Origin: JBOGGN01 sp050744165
Lineage (GTDB): Bacteria > Actinomycetota > Acidimicrobiia > Acidimicrobiales > Palsa-688
Length of the DNA: 12,826 nt
Assembly (NCBI GenBank): GCA_050744165.1
Contig: JBOGGN010000339.1
Coordinates: 1-12,826 of the forward strand
Reading direction: 5' to 3'
Under the pieces are notes generated by a model, which saw nothing but the letters and a program-made list of their open reading frames with translations, did not search any database and was not told where the DNA came from. This document shows, one piece after another, positions 1 to 7,100 of the stretch. The translations under genes and the position numbers were made by a program. Within the stretch, counting starts at the first letter, position 1. Every line of letters begins with the position of its first letter.

Positions 1-138
1 TGGCCCGGCCGCCACGGATGGCCCGGCCGCCACGGATGGCCCGGCCGCCACGGATGGCCCGGCCGCCACGGATGTCCCCGGGGCAAAGGACGGTCCCGGC
101 GCAAAGGACGGCGCAAAGGACGGCCCCGCCGCCAAGGA
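1..138. repeat. 18-nt minisatellite in the tail of the M48 peptidase gene
   Basis: Four perfect copies of an 18-nt unit (tggcccggccgccacgga) fill 1-72. They are followed by diverged units at 73-90, 91-108, 109-120 (12 nt only) and 121-138, all ending in aagga. All unit lengths are multiples of three. In the minus-strand frame of the EYRAD and SHPP motifs they encode Ser-Val-Ala-Ala-Gly-Pro repeats and variants such as Ser-Phe-Ala-Pro-Gly-Pro. The array may extend beyond the left edge. Confidence 0.9.
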
Positions 139-1063
139 CGAATGCGACAGGCGCGACAGGCGCGACAGGCGCGAGGTCATCGGTGGATGGCTGGGCATTT
201 TCCACGACAACGGTGCCAGGAGCCACCGCCACAGCCGCCTGCCGTATAGCCGGTCGCGTGCTTCTCGGCCAAAGGTGGCGACCGCTCGGAGGGCGCTCGC
301 GAGCCCAGCGGGGTCTCCGCAGAGGGAGGCACCGGTAAGGTCGGCCCGGTACTCGAGCGGCCGGTTGAAAGGCGCCAGGGCTACCTGGCAGAGCAGGGAA
401 AAGACCATCGACGGCCGCAACTGCGATCGGGAAGAAGGCGCCACGGTCAACCGTCAGGCCAACACCGGCGCCCACCGCACCAACCGCCGCCGTCACCATG
501 GAGCGCCCCTTCGCCCATCGAAGATCCTGGTTCGCGAGATGCGCGACCTCGTGCGCCATCACGGCCCGCAGTTGCCGGTCGTCGATTCGGTCGAGGAAGG
601 GACGCGACAGCACTAGGACGGCCCCCTGTCGACCTCCTCGACCCCGTCGACCCCCTCGGTCCGACCGGACGGCCGCGGCCCGTATCCCATCGTTCCGGAT
701 GGTGACCTTCGGCACCGCGCAGCCGGCACGGCTGCAGAGTTCCAGCAAGGGCGGAACGATCCGTCGGCCGACCTCCTCGCTGTAAAAGACGCCACCAGTG
801 ACCCTGGCTACCTGGACGGTGGCCAACGTCAGCTCCAGGTACACCACCCCCGCGGCCAGCCCAACCCAAAGTTCCCGCCGCCAGGTACCCGCCACCGCCC
901 ATGCAGCCAGCGCCAGGAAGTACAGCGCGATAATCCAGCGACGCCACTCGGTCCGGGTCCGGCCCCCACCGCGGGGCACCGCAAACTCAACCGGGCCGCA
1001 GAGGATGGATCCGCCTGCGTTGCCGCGCGGATGCATACCTCCGCCGGCGCTAGGCGCAGACAT
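1..1063 (-). CDS. M48-type membrane zinc metallopeptidase, frameshifted and cut by the left edge
   Basis: Probable integral-membrane zinc endopeptidase of the M48 (HtpX/Ste24-like) group. The ATG at 1063 follows a GGTGAGG ribosome-binding site, 32 nt after the pilT stop codon. Two hydrophobic segments lie at about residues 43-60 and 65-83. The zinc/catalytic motif HEVAH is at residues 171-175 (553-539). The third zinc ligand region, EYRAD (354-340), and the family-typical SHPPMTSRL (192-166) are in a different frame, shifted by one extra base (or two missing). The break must lie between about 450 and 420, because flanking residues read sensibly in one frame before it and in the other after it (LRPSMVFSLL from 420). 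A GR-rich insert (about residues 136-148) comes from three 9-nt repeats. Downstream of SHPP the shifted frame continues without a stop into Leu-Ser-Arg and Ser-Val-Ala-Ala-Gly-Pro repeats to the window edge. The original frame also stays open, so openness alone does not choose the frame; the motifs do. Substrate unknown. It may be a pseudogene or a sequencing error. Confidence 0.8.
   Translation of the reverse strand, partial: MSAPSAGGGMHPRGNAGGSILCGPVEFAVPRGGGRTRTEWRRWIIALYFLALAAWAVAGTWRRELWVGLAAGVVYLELTLATVQVARVTGGVFYSEEVGRRIVPPLLELCSRAGCAVPKVTIRNDGIRAAAVRSDRGGRRGRGGRQGAVLVLSRPFLDRIDDRQLRAVMAHEVAHLANQDLRWAKGRSMVTAAVGAVGAGVGLTVDRGAFFPIAVAAVDGLFPALPGSPGAFQPAARVPGRPYRCLPLRRPRWARERPPSGRHLWPRSTRPAIRQAAVAVAPGTVVVENAQPSTDDLAPVAPVAPVAFVLGGGAVLCAVLCAGTVLCPGDIRGGRAIRGGRAIRGGRAIRGGRA
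144..170. repeat. 9-nt tandem repeat, three copies (gcgacaggc)
   Basis: Three perfect copies at 144-152, 153-161 and 162-170, followed by a partial copy (gcgagg). On the minus strand, in the frame of the SHPPMTSRL motif, it encodes Leu-Ser-Arg repeats. It therefore expands the last conserved residues of the M48 domain itself, directly before the 18-nt array. Confidence 0.85.
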
Positions 1064-1095
1064 CCCGCCTCACCGAGGACGCCCGCCCTCGAAGC

Positions 1096-2184
1096 TCAGC
1101 CGGAGACCGAAATGAGCCCCGCATGCTCCAGCGCCAGCCGGAAGTCATGGGGCTTGGAGGCCGCCGCCGTGGCCTGGCGCAACGTGACCTTTTTGTCCTC
1201 GTAGAGCTTGAACAGGCTCTGGTCGAAGGTCTGCATCCCGTACCATTCCCCGCCCGCGATCATTTCCTCGATCGTCTCGCCCCGGCCGGTCGGGTCCACG
1301 ATCCGGTCGGAGATGCGGCCGGTCATGACCATGACCTCGACGGCGGGGACTCGGCCCATCTCGTCGGCCTTCTCAAGCAGCCGCTGGCAGATGACGCCCT
1401 TCAGGCAGGAGGCCATGGTGAGGCGGATCTGGTGCTGCTGGAACGGCGGGAAGAAATCCACGATCCGGTTCACGGTCTCGGTGGCGTTGGTGGTGTGCAG
1501 AGTGGAGAGGACCAGGTGGCCGGTCTCGGCGGCCGACAGGGCAGCCCACACCGTCTCAGGGTCACGCATCTCGCCGATCAGGATCACATCAGGGTCCTGG
1601 CGCAACACCCGGCGCATCGCCTGCAGATAATCCGAGGTGTCGGTGCCGATCTCTCGCTGGTTGACGATTGACAGGCGGTCGCTGTGGACGTACTCGATGG
1701 GGTCCTCGATGGCGACGATGTTGCAGGCTCGGGTCTCGTTGATGTGCTCGATCATCGAGGCCAGCGTGGTGGTCTTCCCCGAGCCGGTCGGGCCTGTCAC
1801 CAGGATCATGCCGCGAGCTTCGTTGGCCAGGGTGCGCACCACGTTGGGCAGGCCCAGCTCGTCGATCGAGGACACGTTGGGCAACACCCGCCGGAGGACA
1901 ATTCCGATGTCGCCGCGCTGACGGAAGGCGTTGCCCCGGAAGCGGCCGAGGCCATGGGCGTTGGTGGCGAAGTCGGCGTCGCTGGTGGTGGCGAACTCCT
2001 CCAACCGCTGGGGCGGCAGCAGTTGGGCGACTGCCATCTCCAGCTCCTGGGCGGTGACGGCGTCAAAGGGGGCTTCGACGAGTTGGCCGTCGATGCGCAC
2101 CCGGGGCCGGGAACCGGACTTCAGGTGGAGGTCGGACGCGTCCTCGTCAATGACGTAATGAAGGAGCCGGATGAGATCGAGCAT
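1096..2184 (-). CDS. pilT: Type IV pilus retraction ATPase, PilT/PilU family
   Basis: Hexameric secretion-type ATPase that powers pilus disassembly at the cytoplasmic face of a type IV pilus machine. The 362-aa length is normal for the family. The N-terminal PAS-like domain begins with the typical ASDLHL (16-21). Walker A GPTGSGKT is at 131-138, the Asp box with AIEDPIEY around 158-165, Walker B with VILIGEMRDPE around 200-210, and the His box HLVLSTLHT at 223-231. The canonical PilT motif AIRNLIR is not obvious; its place reads GRISDRIVD, and the later GMQTFDQSLFKLY resembles PilU and actinobacterial PilT2 proteins, so retraction biochemistry may differ. The ATG start is supported by family alignment; an AGGAG lies only about 2 nt upstream, which is short. 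It is co-directional with the deacetylase-like gene upstream (66-nt gap) and the M48 peptidase downstream (32-nt gap), so an operon is plausible. No other pilus gene is in the window. Confidence 0.95.
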   Translation of the reverse strand: MLDLIRLLHYVIDEDASDLHLKSGSRPRVRIDGQLVEAPFDAVTAQELEMAVAQLLPPQRLEEFATTSDADFATNAHGLGRFRGNAFRQRGDIGIVLRRVLPNVSSIDELGLPNVVRTLANEARGMILVTGPTGSGKTTTLASMIEHINETRACNIVAIEDPIEYVHSDRLSIVNQREIGTDTSDYLQAMRRVLRQDPDVILIGEMRDPETVWAALSAAETGHLVLSTLHTTNATETVNRIVDFFPPFQQHQIRLTMASCLKGVICQRLLEKADEMGRVPAVEVMVMTGRISDRIVDPTGRGETIEEMIAGGEWYGMQTFDQSLFKLYEDKKVTLRQATAAASKPHDFRLALEHAGLISVSG

Positions 2185-2206
2185 CGCTCCTGTATCGGCG
2201 TTTCCC

Positions 2207-2235
2207 GGGGCCCACCTGAGCGCGACCTGGGCCCC
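2207..2235 (-). other. Inverted repeat between deacetylase-like gene and pilT
   Basis: Perfect 8-bp arms ggggccca (2207-2214) and tgggcccc (2228-2235) with a 13-nt loop, just after the stop of the deacetylase-like gene and upstream of the pilT start. No run of T follows the hairpin on the minus strand, so a classical intrinsic terminator is not supported. It could be a weak terminator, an attenuator or an mRNA-processing hairpin between two co-directional genes. Confidence 0.4.
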
Positions 2236-2250
2236 CTTCGGGAAAAGAAG

Positions 2251-3294
2251 TCAGGTCTCGGCGAGTTCCTGCCGACGAGCGGCGACCTGCGCCACCACGT
2301 CGGCACCCGGGCCCCCCGAGGAGGGCGGCTCCGGCCGATGGGCGACCCCGGCCATGGCGGCAACGCAGGCGCCCGCCGAGTCCGCCAGCGCGTCCAGGTC
2401 ATAGCCGCCCTCCAGTAGCGCCAACTGGTGTCCGGCAGGCACCAGGCCGAAGACCCGTTCCGCCAAGATCGAGAAGTCGCCGGAGGTCAGCCCCAGTTGC
2501 GTGAGCGGATCCGCCCGATGGGCATCGAAGCCGGCTGAGGCGATCACCCAGGTGGGTTGGAACGCCTCTGCCGCCGGGGCTACGACCTCGTCGAACGCCG
2601 CCAGGTAGACGTCGCCGGTGGTGCCTGCCGGAAAGGGGAGGTTGATGGTGAAGCCGGTTCCCGGGCCGTCGCCGACATCCTGGGCCCGCCCCGTTCCCGG
2701 GTAGAAGGGGAACTGGTGCATCGACACGTACAGCACCCGCGGGTCTTGGTAGAAGATGGCCTGGGTCCCGTTGCCGTGGTGGGCGTCCCAGTCGACGATC
2801 ATGACCCGCTCGCCTCGGGCCGCCAGGGCGGCGGCGGTGACGGCAACGTTGTTGACCAGGCAGAACCCCATGGCCCGGCCGGCCAGTGCGTGGTGCCCGG
2901 GCGGGCGCACGGCGATGAATGCGGCGTCGGCCTCGCCTGCATCGAGCCGTTCCACCGCGTCGGGGCCGGCGCCGGCAGCGAGGAGCGCCGCCCGCCACGA
3001 TCCCTCGGTGGCGGCGGTGTCGGGGTCCAGCCAGCCGCCGCCTCGATCACAAAGGCGGTCGACGGCGTCGAGGTAGGCGGGGACGTGGACCCGTTCGAGC
3101 TCCTCTCGGGTGGCCGGACGGGGCGCCACCCGGACCAAGGCATCTCCGATCCCAGCCTCCTCGATGCCACTGAGAACGGCTTGCAACCGGGCTGGCCGCT
3201 CGGGGTGCTCGACCCCGTGGAGGTGCTCCAAGTACGCCTCGTGGGTTTCCAGAAGGACAGCCACCTCCTGATCGTACGCGGCGCCGCCCGGCAA
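2251..3294 (-). CDS. Histone deacetylase-fold amidohydrolase (AcuC / acetylpolyamine amidohydrolase-like)
   Basis: Zinc-dependent hydrolase of the arginase/deacetylase superfamily, which removes acetyl or acyl groups from lysine or polyamines in the cytoplasm. The N-terminal HPERPARL, the catalytic His pair in RPPGHHA (His134-His135), DWDAHHGNGT with metal ligands Asp170 and His172, GFDAHRADPL with Asp257, and the late GGYD are all present, so the active site looks intact. Length about 347 aa. The start is uncertain: the listed start is a TTG at 3294, while an in-frame GTG at 3264 begins closer to the family's usual N-terminus (VAVLLETH) but has AGGAGG abutting it. The substrate cannot be told from sequence; acetyl-CoA synthetase deacetylation (AcuC) and polyamine deacetylation are both possible. 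It is divergent from a GNAT acetyltransferase 125 bp away, so an acetylase/deacetylase pairing is conceivable but unproven. Confidence 0.93.
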   Translation of the reverse strand: MPGGAAYDQEVAVLLETHEAYLEHLHGVEHPERPARLQAVLSGIEEAGIGDALVRVAPRPATREELERVHVPAYLDAVDRLCDRGGGWLDPDTAATEGSWRAALLAAGAGPDAVERLDAGEADAAFIAVRPPGHHALAGRAMGFCLVNNVAVTAAALAARGERVMIVDWDAHHGNGTQAIFYQDPRVLYVSMHQFPFYPGTGRAQDVGDGPGTGFTINLPFPAGTTGDVYLAAFDEVVAPAAEAFQPTWVIASAGFDAHRADPLTQLGLTSGDFSILAERVFGLVPAGHQLALLEGGYDLDALADSAGACVAAMAGVAHRPEPPSSGGPGADVVAQVAARRQELAET

Positions 3295-3308
3295 TCTGGG
3301 GCCCGGCG

Positions 3309-3326
3309 CCCGGGCTCCAGCCCGGG
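3309..3326. promoter_or_regulatory. Perfect palindrome in the divergent intergenic region
   Basis: cccgggct (3309-3316) and agcccggg (3319-3326) form an 8-bp perfect inverted repeat with a 2-nt centre. A second overlapping repeat, gcccgg/ccgggc, sits at about 3301-3315. The position, between the divergent deacetylase and acetyltransferase genes, fits an operator or a 5' leader hairpin of the minus-strand gene. No bound protein can be named, and GC-rich DNA makes short palindromes common. Confidence 0.4.
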
Positions 3327-3334
3327 ACGGGCAC

Positions 3335-3340
3335 TACGCT
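3335..3340 (+). promoter_or_regulatory. Candidate -10 element for the GNAT/murJ transcript
   Basis: TACGCT fits the actinobacterial TANNNT -10 pattern in the 125-bp divergent spacer. It would give a leader of about 70 nt before the acetyltransferase ATG. No convincing -35 is seen. Weak evidence. Confidence 0.25.
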
Positions 3341-3419
3341 CGTCGTTCGCCGTGAGCGAGCCATCGAGCGCCGCACCATGCACCGGGCGCCGGTCGCCGG
3401 CCCGATGAGGGAATGAACC

Positions 3420-4142
3420 ATGAGCACGCCATCGGTCGACGTGATCCGCTGGGGGCGGGAGCGGGCGCGAATCTGGCCGTTGCGCGCCGACCACGGCGTC
3501 GCCGTCCTGTCCCCTGTGCCGGAGGTGCCGGTGCTGTCGGCCCCTTTCCTCCGGCGCTGCCTCGCCATCCTCGGCGACCGGGGATTCGACCGGGTAGTCA
3601 CCTCGGCGCTGTCCGCGCTGGAACAGACCGGCTTCTTCGCCGCCGGCTTCGAAGTCACCGAGACGCTCCACCTTTTGTCGATCGAGCTGGGCGGCCTGCC
3701 CCCGCTGCCCTCGTTACCGCCGCCGTTGCGCCTGCGCCGGGTGACGCCCGGCTTCCGGCCTCAGGTGCTGGCCATCGACGGCGAGGCATTTTCCCCCTTC
3801 TGGCAGCTCGACGACCACGGCTTGGACGAAGCGCTGGCGGCCACGTCCCGCTCCCGGTTTCGGGCCGTTCTCGGTGAGCGCACCGTGGTCGGGTACGCGA
3901 TCCACGGCCGCTCGGGGACCCGGGGGTTCGTGCAGCGCCTGGCGGTCGCCCCGGGGGCCCGCCGGCAGGGGCTCGGCAGGGTGCTGGTGCTCGACGGGCT
4001 GCACTGGATGCGCCGGCGGGGGGTGCGCCGGGCGGTTGTCAACACCCAGGTCGGAAATGAGGCCGCCCTCGCGTTGTACCTCGATGTCGGGTTCTGCCGG
4101 GAGCTCGCCGGCTTGTCGGTGATGGCCGCGGGCCTCCGGTGA
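3420..4142 (+). CDS. GNAT-family N-acetyltransferase (apparent tandem GNAT fold)
   Basis: Transfers an acyl group from acyl-CoA to an amine; substrate unknown. 240 aa, ATG with a GAGGGA ribosome-binding site at 3407-3412, spacing 7. The C-terminal half (about 105-235) is the catalytic GNAT domain. The acyl-CoA loop RRQGLG is at 181-186, preceded by VQRLAVAPGA and followed by the family-typical Asn-x-x-Ala-x-x-Leu-Tyr (NEAALALYLDVGF). The N-terminal half contains GFDRVVTSALSALEQ and GFFAAGFEVTE, which look like the end of a second, degenerate GNAT fold. It lies 16 bp upstream of the DUF6049-MurJ gene on the same strand, so it probably shares its transcript. It is not recognisable as RimI by motif. 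The cargo could be a peptide, a protein N-terminus or a small amine. Confidence 0.88.
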   Translation: MSTPSVDVIRWGRERARIWPLRADHGVAVLSPVPEVPVLSAPFLRRCLAILGDRGFDRVVTSALSALEQTGFFAAGFEVTETLHLLSIELGGLPPLPSLPPPLRLRRVTPGFRPQVLAIDGEAFSPFWQLDDHGLDEALAATSRSRFRAVLGERTVVGYAIHGRSGTRGFVQRLAVAPGARRQGLGRVLVLDGLHWMRRRGVRRAVVNTQVGNEAALALYLDVGFCRELAGLSVMAAGLR

Positions 4143-4158
4143 TGCTCCAGGCTCGGCG

Positions 4159-7100
4159 GTGATCCGGCCGGGTCGCCTGGCGCGGCTGGCGGCGACCATC
4201 GGGGTGCTGGCCGCGGCGGTCACGCTGGGAGCGGGCGTGGCTCATCCTCGACCCGCCGCCGCCCAGACGACTTTCCGCAGCCAGACCGGCGGCCCGCCAA
4301 GCGGGCAGAGCAGCCAGAACGGGCAGAGCGGTCAGAGCAGCCAGCAGCTGACCCTGACCAGCCAGACGACGTGGGTGGCCAGCGGTGGGACCTTTCAAAT
4401 CGGGGTGGCGGTCAGCGCGGGAGTGGCCGTCAACGACCAACTCCAGGTCACGGTGTTCAACGCCCTGCCAAGCCGCTCGGACTTCACGGCGGCGCTCGCC
4501 GGCCACCAGTACACGGCCCGGCTGAAAACCTTCAACCCGGTCCCGGTGGCGTCCGCGGGGTCGCAGCCGGTGTTCTCTATCGCCGTCAACCGCCAGTCAG
4601 CGTCTGGGCAGACGATCTTCCCGTCGGCGTCCGGGGTCTACCCGGTGACCGTCGACCTCTTCGATCCCAGCAACCACCTGCTCAGTGAGCTGGACACCTT
4701 CCTCGTGTACAGCGGCCCTGACGCAGCCAGCAACAGCCGCCTCGACGTGGCCTGGGTGGCGCCGTTCACGGCCCCGCCCGCCGCCAACCCGTCGGCCAAG
4801 GCATCCGCGCAGATCTCGGCGGCCCAGCAGGCGGGGCTGGCGACGCTGGTCCAGGAGTTGGCTGCCCACTCGACAGTGCCGGTCACCCTCGACGTCACCC
4901 CGCAGACGCTCGATGTCCTGGCTGCGGGCAGCTCGTCGCAGCGGGCGACGGTCACCCAGCTATCGCAGCTGGTCTCGGCCGGCGTCGCCGCGGGCACCGA
5001 CCAGCTGGTCGGCACGCCCTACGTCCGCCTCGACCTGCCCGCTATGCAGGCCGCCGGCCTCGAAGGCGAGATCGCCCAACAGCTCGTCGCTGGTCGCCAG
5101 ATCCTGGCCACGAGCGTGGGCGCCACTCCCGACGCCAGCACCTGGGTGGAGACCGGCCCGTTGACCCCGGCGGCCGTCGACGACCTGGCGGCGCGGGGGG
5201 TGAGCCACCTCGTGGTCGGGGCGGCCGCCCTGTCGCCGCTGCCCGCCGCCGACACCGTGCGGACGCCGGCGCAACCCTTTTCGGTGCTGGGAAAAACCTC
5301 GCACGTCGCCGGCCTCGCCGCCGACCAGGGTTTGGCCGCCCACTTTGCGGCCGCCCCCGACGAGCTGCTGTCGGCGCACCAGTTGTTGGCCGAGCTGGCC
5401 ATGATCAACTTCGAGCTTCCCAATCGCCGTGGTGGCCGGGGAGTGGTCGTGGTACCCCCCGATGGGTGGCAGCCCAATGCCACTTTCTTGACCGCCTTTC
5501 TGGACGGCCTGGGGAACGCCCCCATGCTGGCGCCAGTCACGGTAAGCGGGTTGTTTTCGGGCGTCACCCCGCTGCTGGCGGGCACCTCCTCTTCGTTCGG
5601 CACCCTCGCTCGCACCGTGATGGCGCTGGACCAGCAGCCCAAAGGCCAGCTGATCAGCGACGGTGCCGCTATCCGAGCTGTCCGGGCCCCAGTGGCATCA
5701 CTGGCCGAGGTGGTGCCTACCGGGACACCCGAGATCTCTCAGATCGACCGCCAGATTCTGGTCAGCGAGTCGGCCGATGTGACCGACCGCAACCGGGCCG
5801 TCCAGCTGGGAGCGGTCAACAGTCTGATCAACCACTTGAAAGGCCTGGTCAAGCTGCCCGGAAATCAGTCGGTCACCTTCACCGCCCGCACGGGACGGTT
5901 GCCGATCACCTTGCTCAGCAGCGCGCCATACCCGCTGAAGATCCGGTTGCGAGTCTCCAGCGGGAAACTGGAGTTTCGGCCGGTCACGGTGCCGGGCGGG
6001 AGCTGTACGGGCAACGGCCCGAGCGAGACCTGCACACTCGTCCTCAACTCGCAGGACACGACCATCCGGGTCCCAGTGGTTGCCCGCACCACCGGGGTGT
6101 TCTCGCTGACGGTGGCGTTGCAGTCGCCAGACGGGAGCCTCAGTCTGGCGACCAACGAGGACACGGTGCGCAGCACCGCCGTGTCCGGCGTGGGCCTCAT
6201 CCTCTCGGTCCTGGCGGTGCTGCTGCTGGCCGTGTGGTGGTTGCGGGACGTGCGCCACAGCCGCCGGGCCCGCCGCCTTGTCCCGCGGGAGATTCGCGGT
6301 CCGCGGCCGGTTGGCGCGGCGGCATCGAGTACCGCCCCCGACACGGCCCCGGCCCCGGTCGCCGGCACTGCGGCGGCGCGTGGGGCCCGCGGGTGGGTAC
6401 GCCCCGATCCTCGGTCCGAGCGGGGTGAGGGCCGTCCCGGCCCGGGTGACCGTAGCGCCGGGCCTGGTGACCGCCGCCCGGAGCCGGTCGGGCGCCGCTC
6501 AGAGCCGGTCGGGCGCCGCCCGGAGCCTGCCGACCCCGAGCTGGCGTCGTTTGGTTTGGACGTTGCGGTGCCGGCGGAGCCCGATTCCGGTGCCAGTTCC
6601 GCGCCAGCCCGCATGTCGGCGCACTCATGGGATGCGTGGGGCAGCTGGGATGACCCCTCCGGTCTGGTCACCCAGCCGATGCCGGTCATCCGGGGCTACG
6701 GAGGGGGCTACGGAGGGGGCTACGGAGGGGGCTACGGAGACGATGCCGCCCGCCGGATGCCGCCCGTCGCCGACCCGACCCGGGTGCCGGCGCCGCCCAC
6801 CGTAGAGATCGCCGCCCCGCTCGCCGGCCCCGACCGGCGGCTTCGCGACGACCGCTTCCCGCCCGGGGGTGGCCCCCCGGTACGACCCCGCGGGCGTGCC
6901 GCCCCTCCGGCGGCGCAAGCCCCGGCCGAGCCGTCCGGCGAAGCCGCCATGACCCGCAACACGGCCCTGATGGCCAGTGGCACCATGCTGTCGCGCATCA
7001 CCGGCTTTGGCCGGGTCTTGGCGCTCATCTGGGCCTTCGGGATCACGTCGGGTCTGACGGACGTCTACAACGTCGCCAACACCGTTCCCAACATCATTTA

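Noticed and set aside
1..138. Possible CRISPR array from the 18-nt repeats
   Set aside because: The repeats abut with no unique spacers and are multiples of three inside an open coding frame, so they are a minisatellite.
18..338. Plus-strand reading frame through the repeats
   Set aside because: Low-complexity Arg/Pro product with no family features; it lies antisense to the frame that carries EYRAD and SHPPMTSRL.
1..420. Continuation of the HEVAH frame to the left edge
   Set aside because: It is open but loses all M48 features; the zinc ligand motif and the SHPP motif are in the other frame, so its openness reflects high GC.
447..947. Separate minus-strand 166-aa reading frame
   Set aside because: It is out of frame with the membrane helices and HEVAH of the peptidase and has no recognisable features.
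1684..2418. Long plus-strand frame opposite pilT
   Set aside because: Antisense shadow of a clearly conserved ATPase gene; its product is Gly/His/Asp-rich without domain motifs.
2557..3408. Long plus-strand frame opposite the deacetylase-like gene
   Set aside because: Antisense shadow; the minus strand has an intact catalytic motif set.
5466..6428. Overlapping plus-strand 320-aa frame inside the DUF6049 region
   Set aside because: Out-of-frame shadow with an Arg/Gly/Pro-biased product; the main frame has the signal peptide, helix and beta domain.
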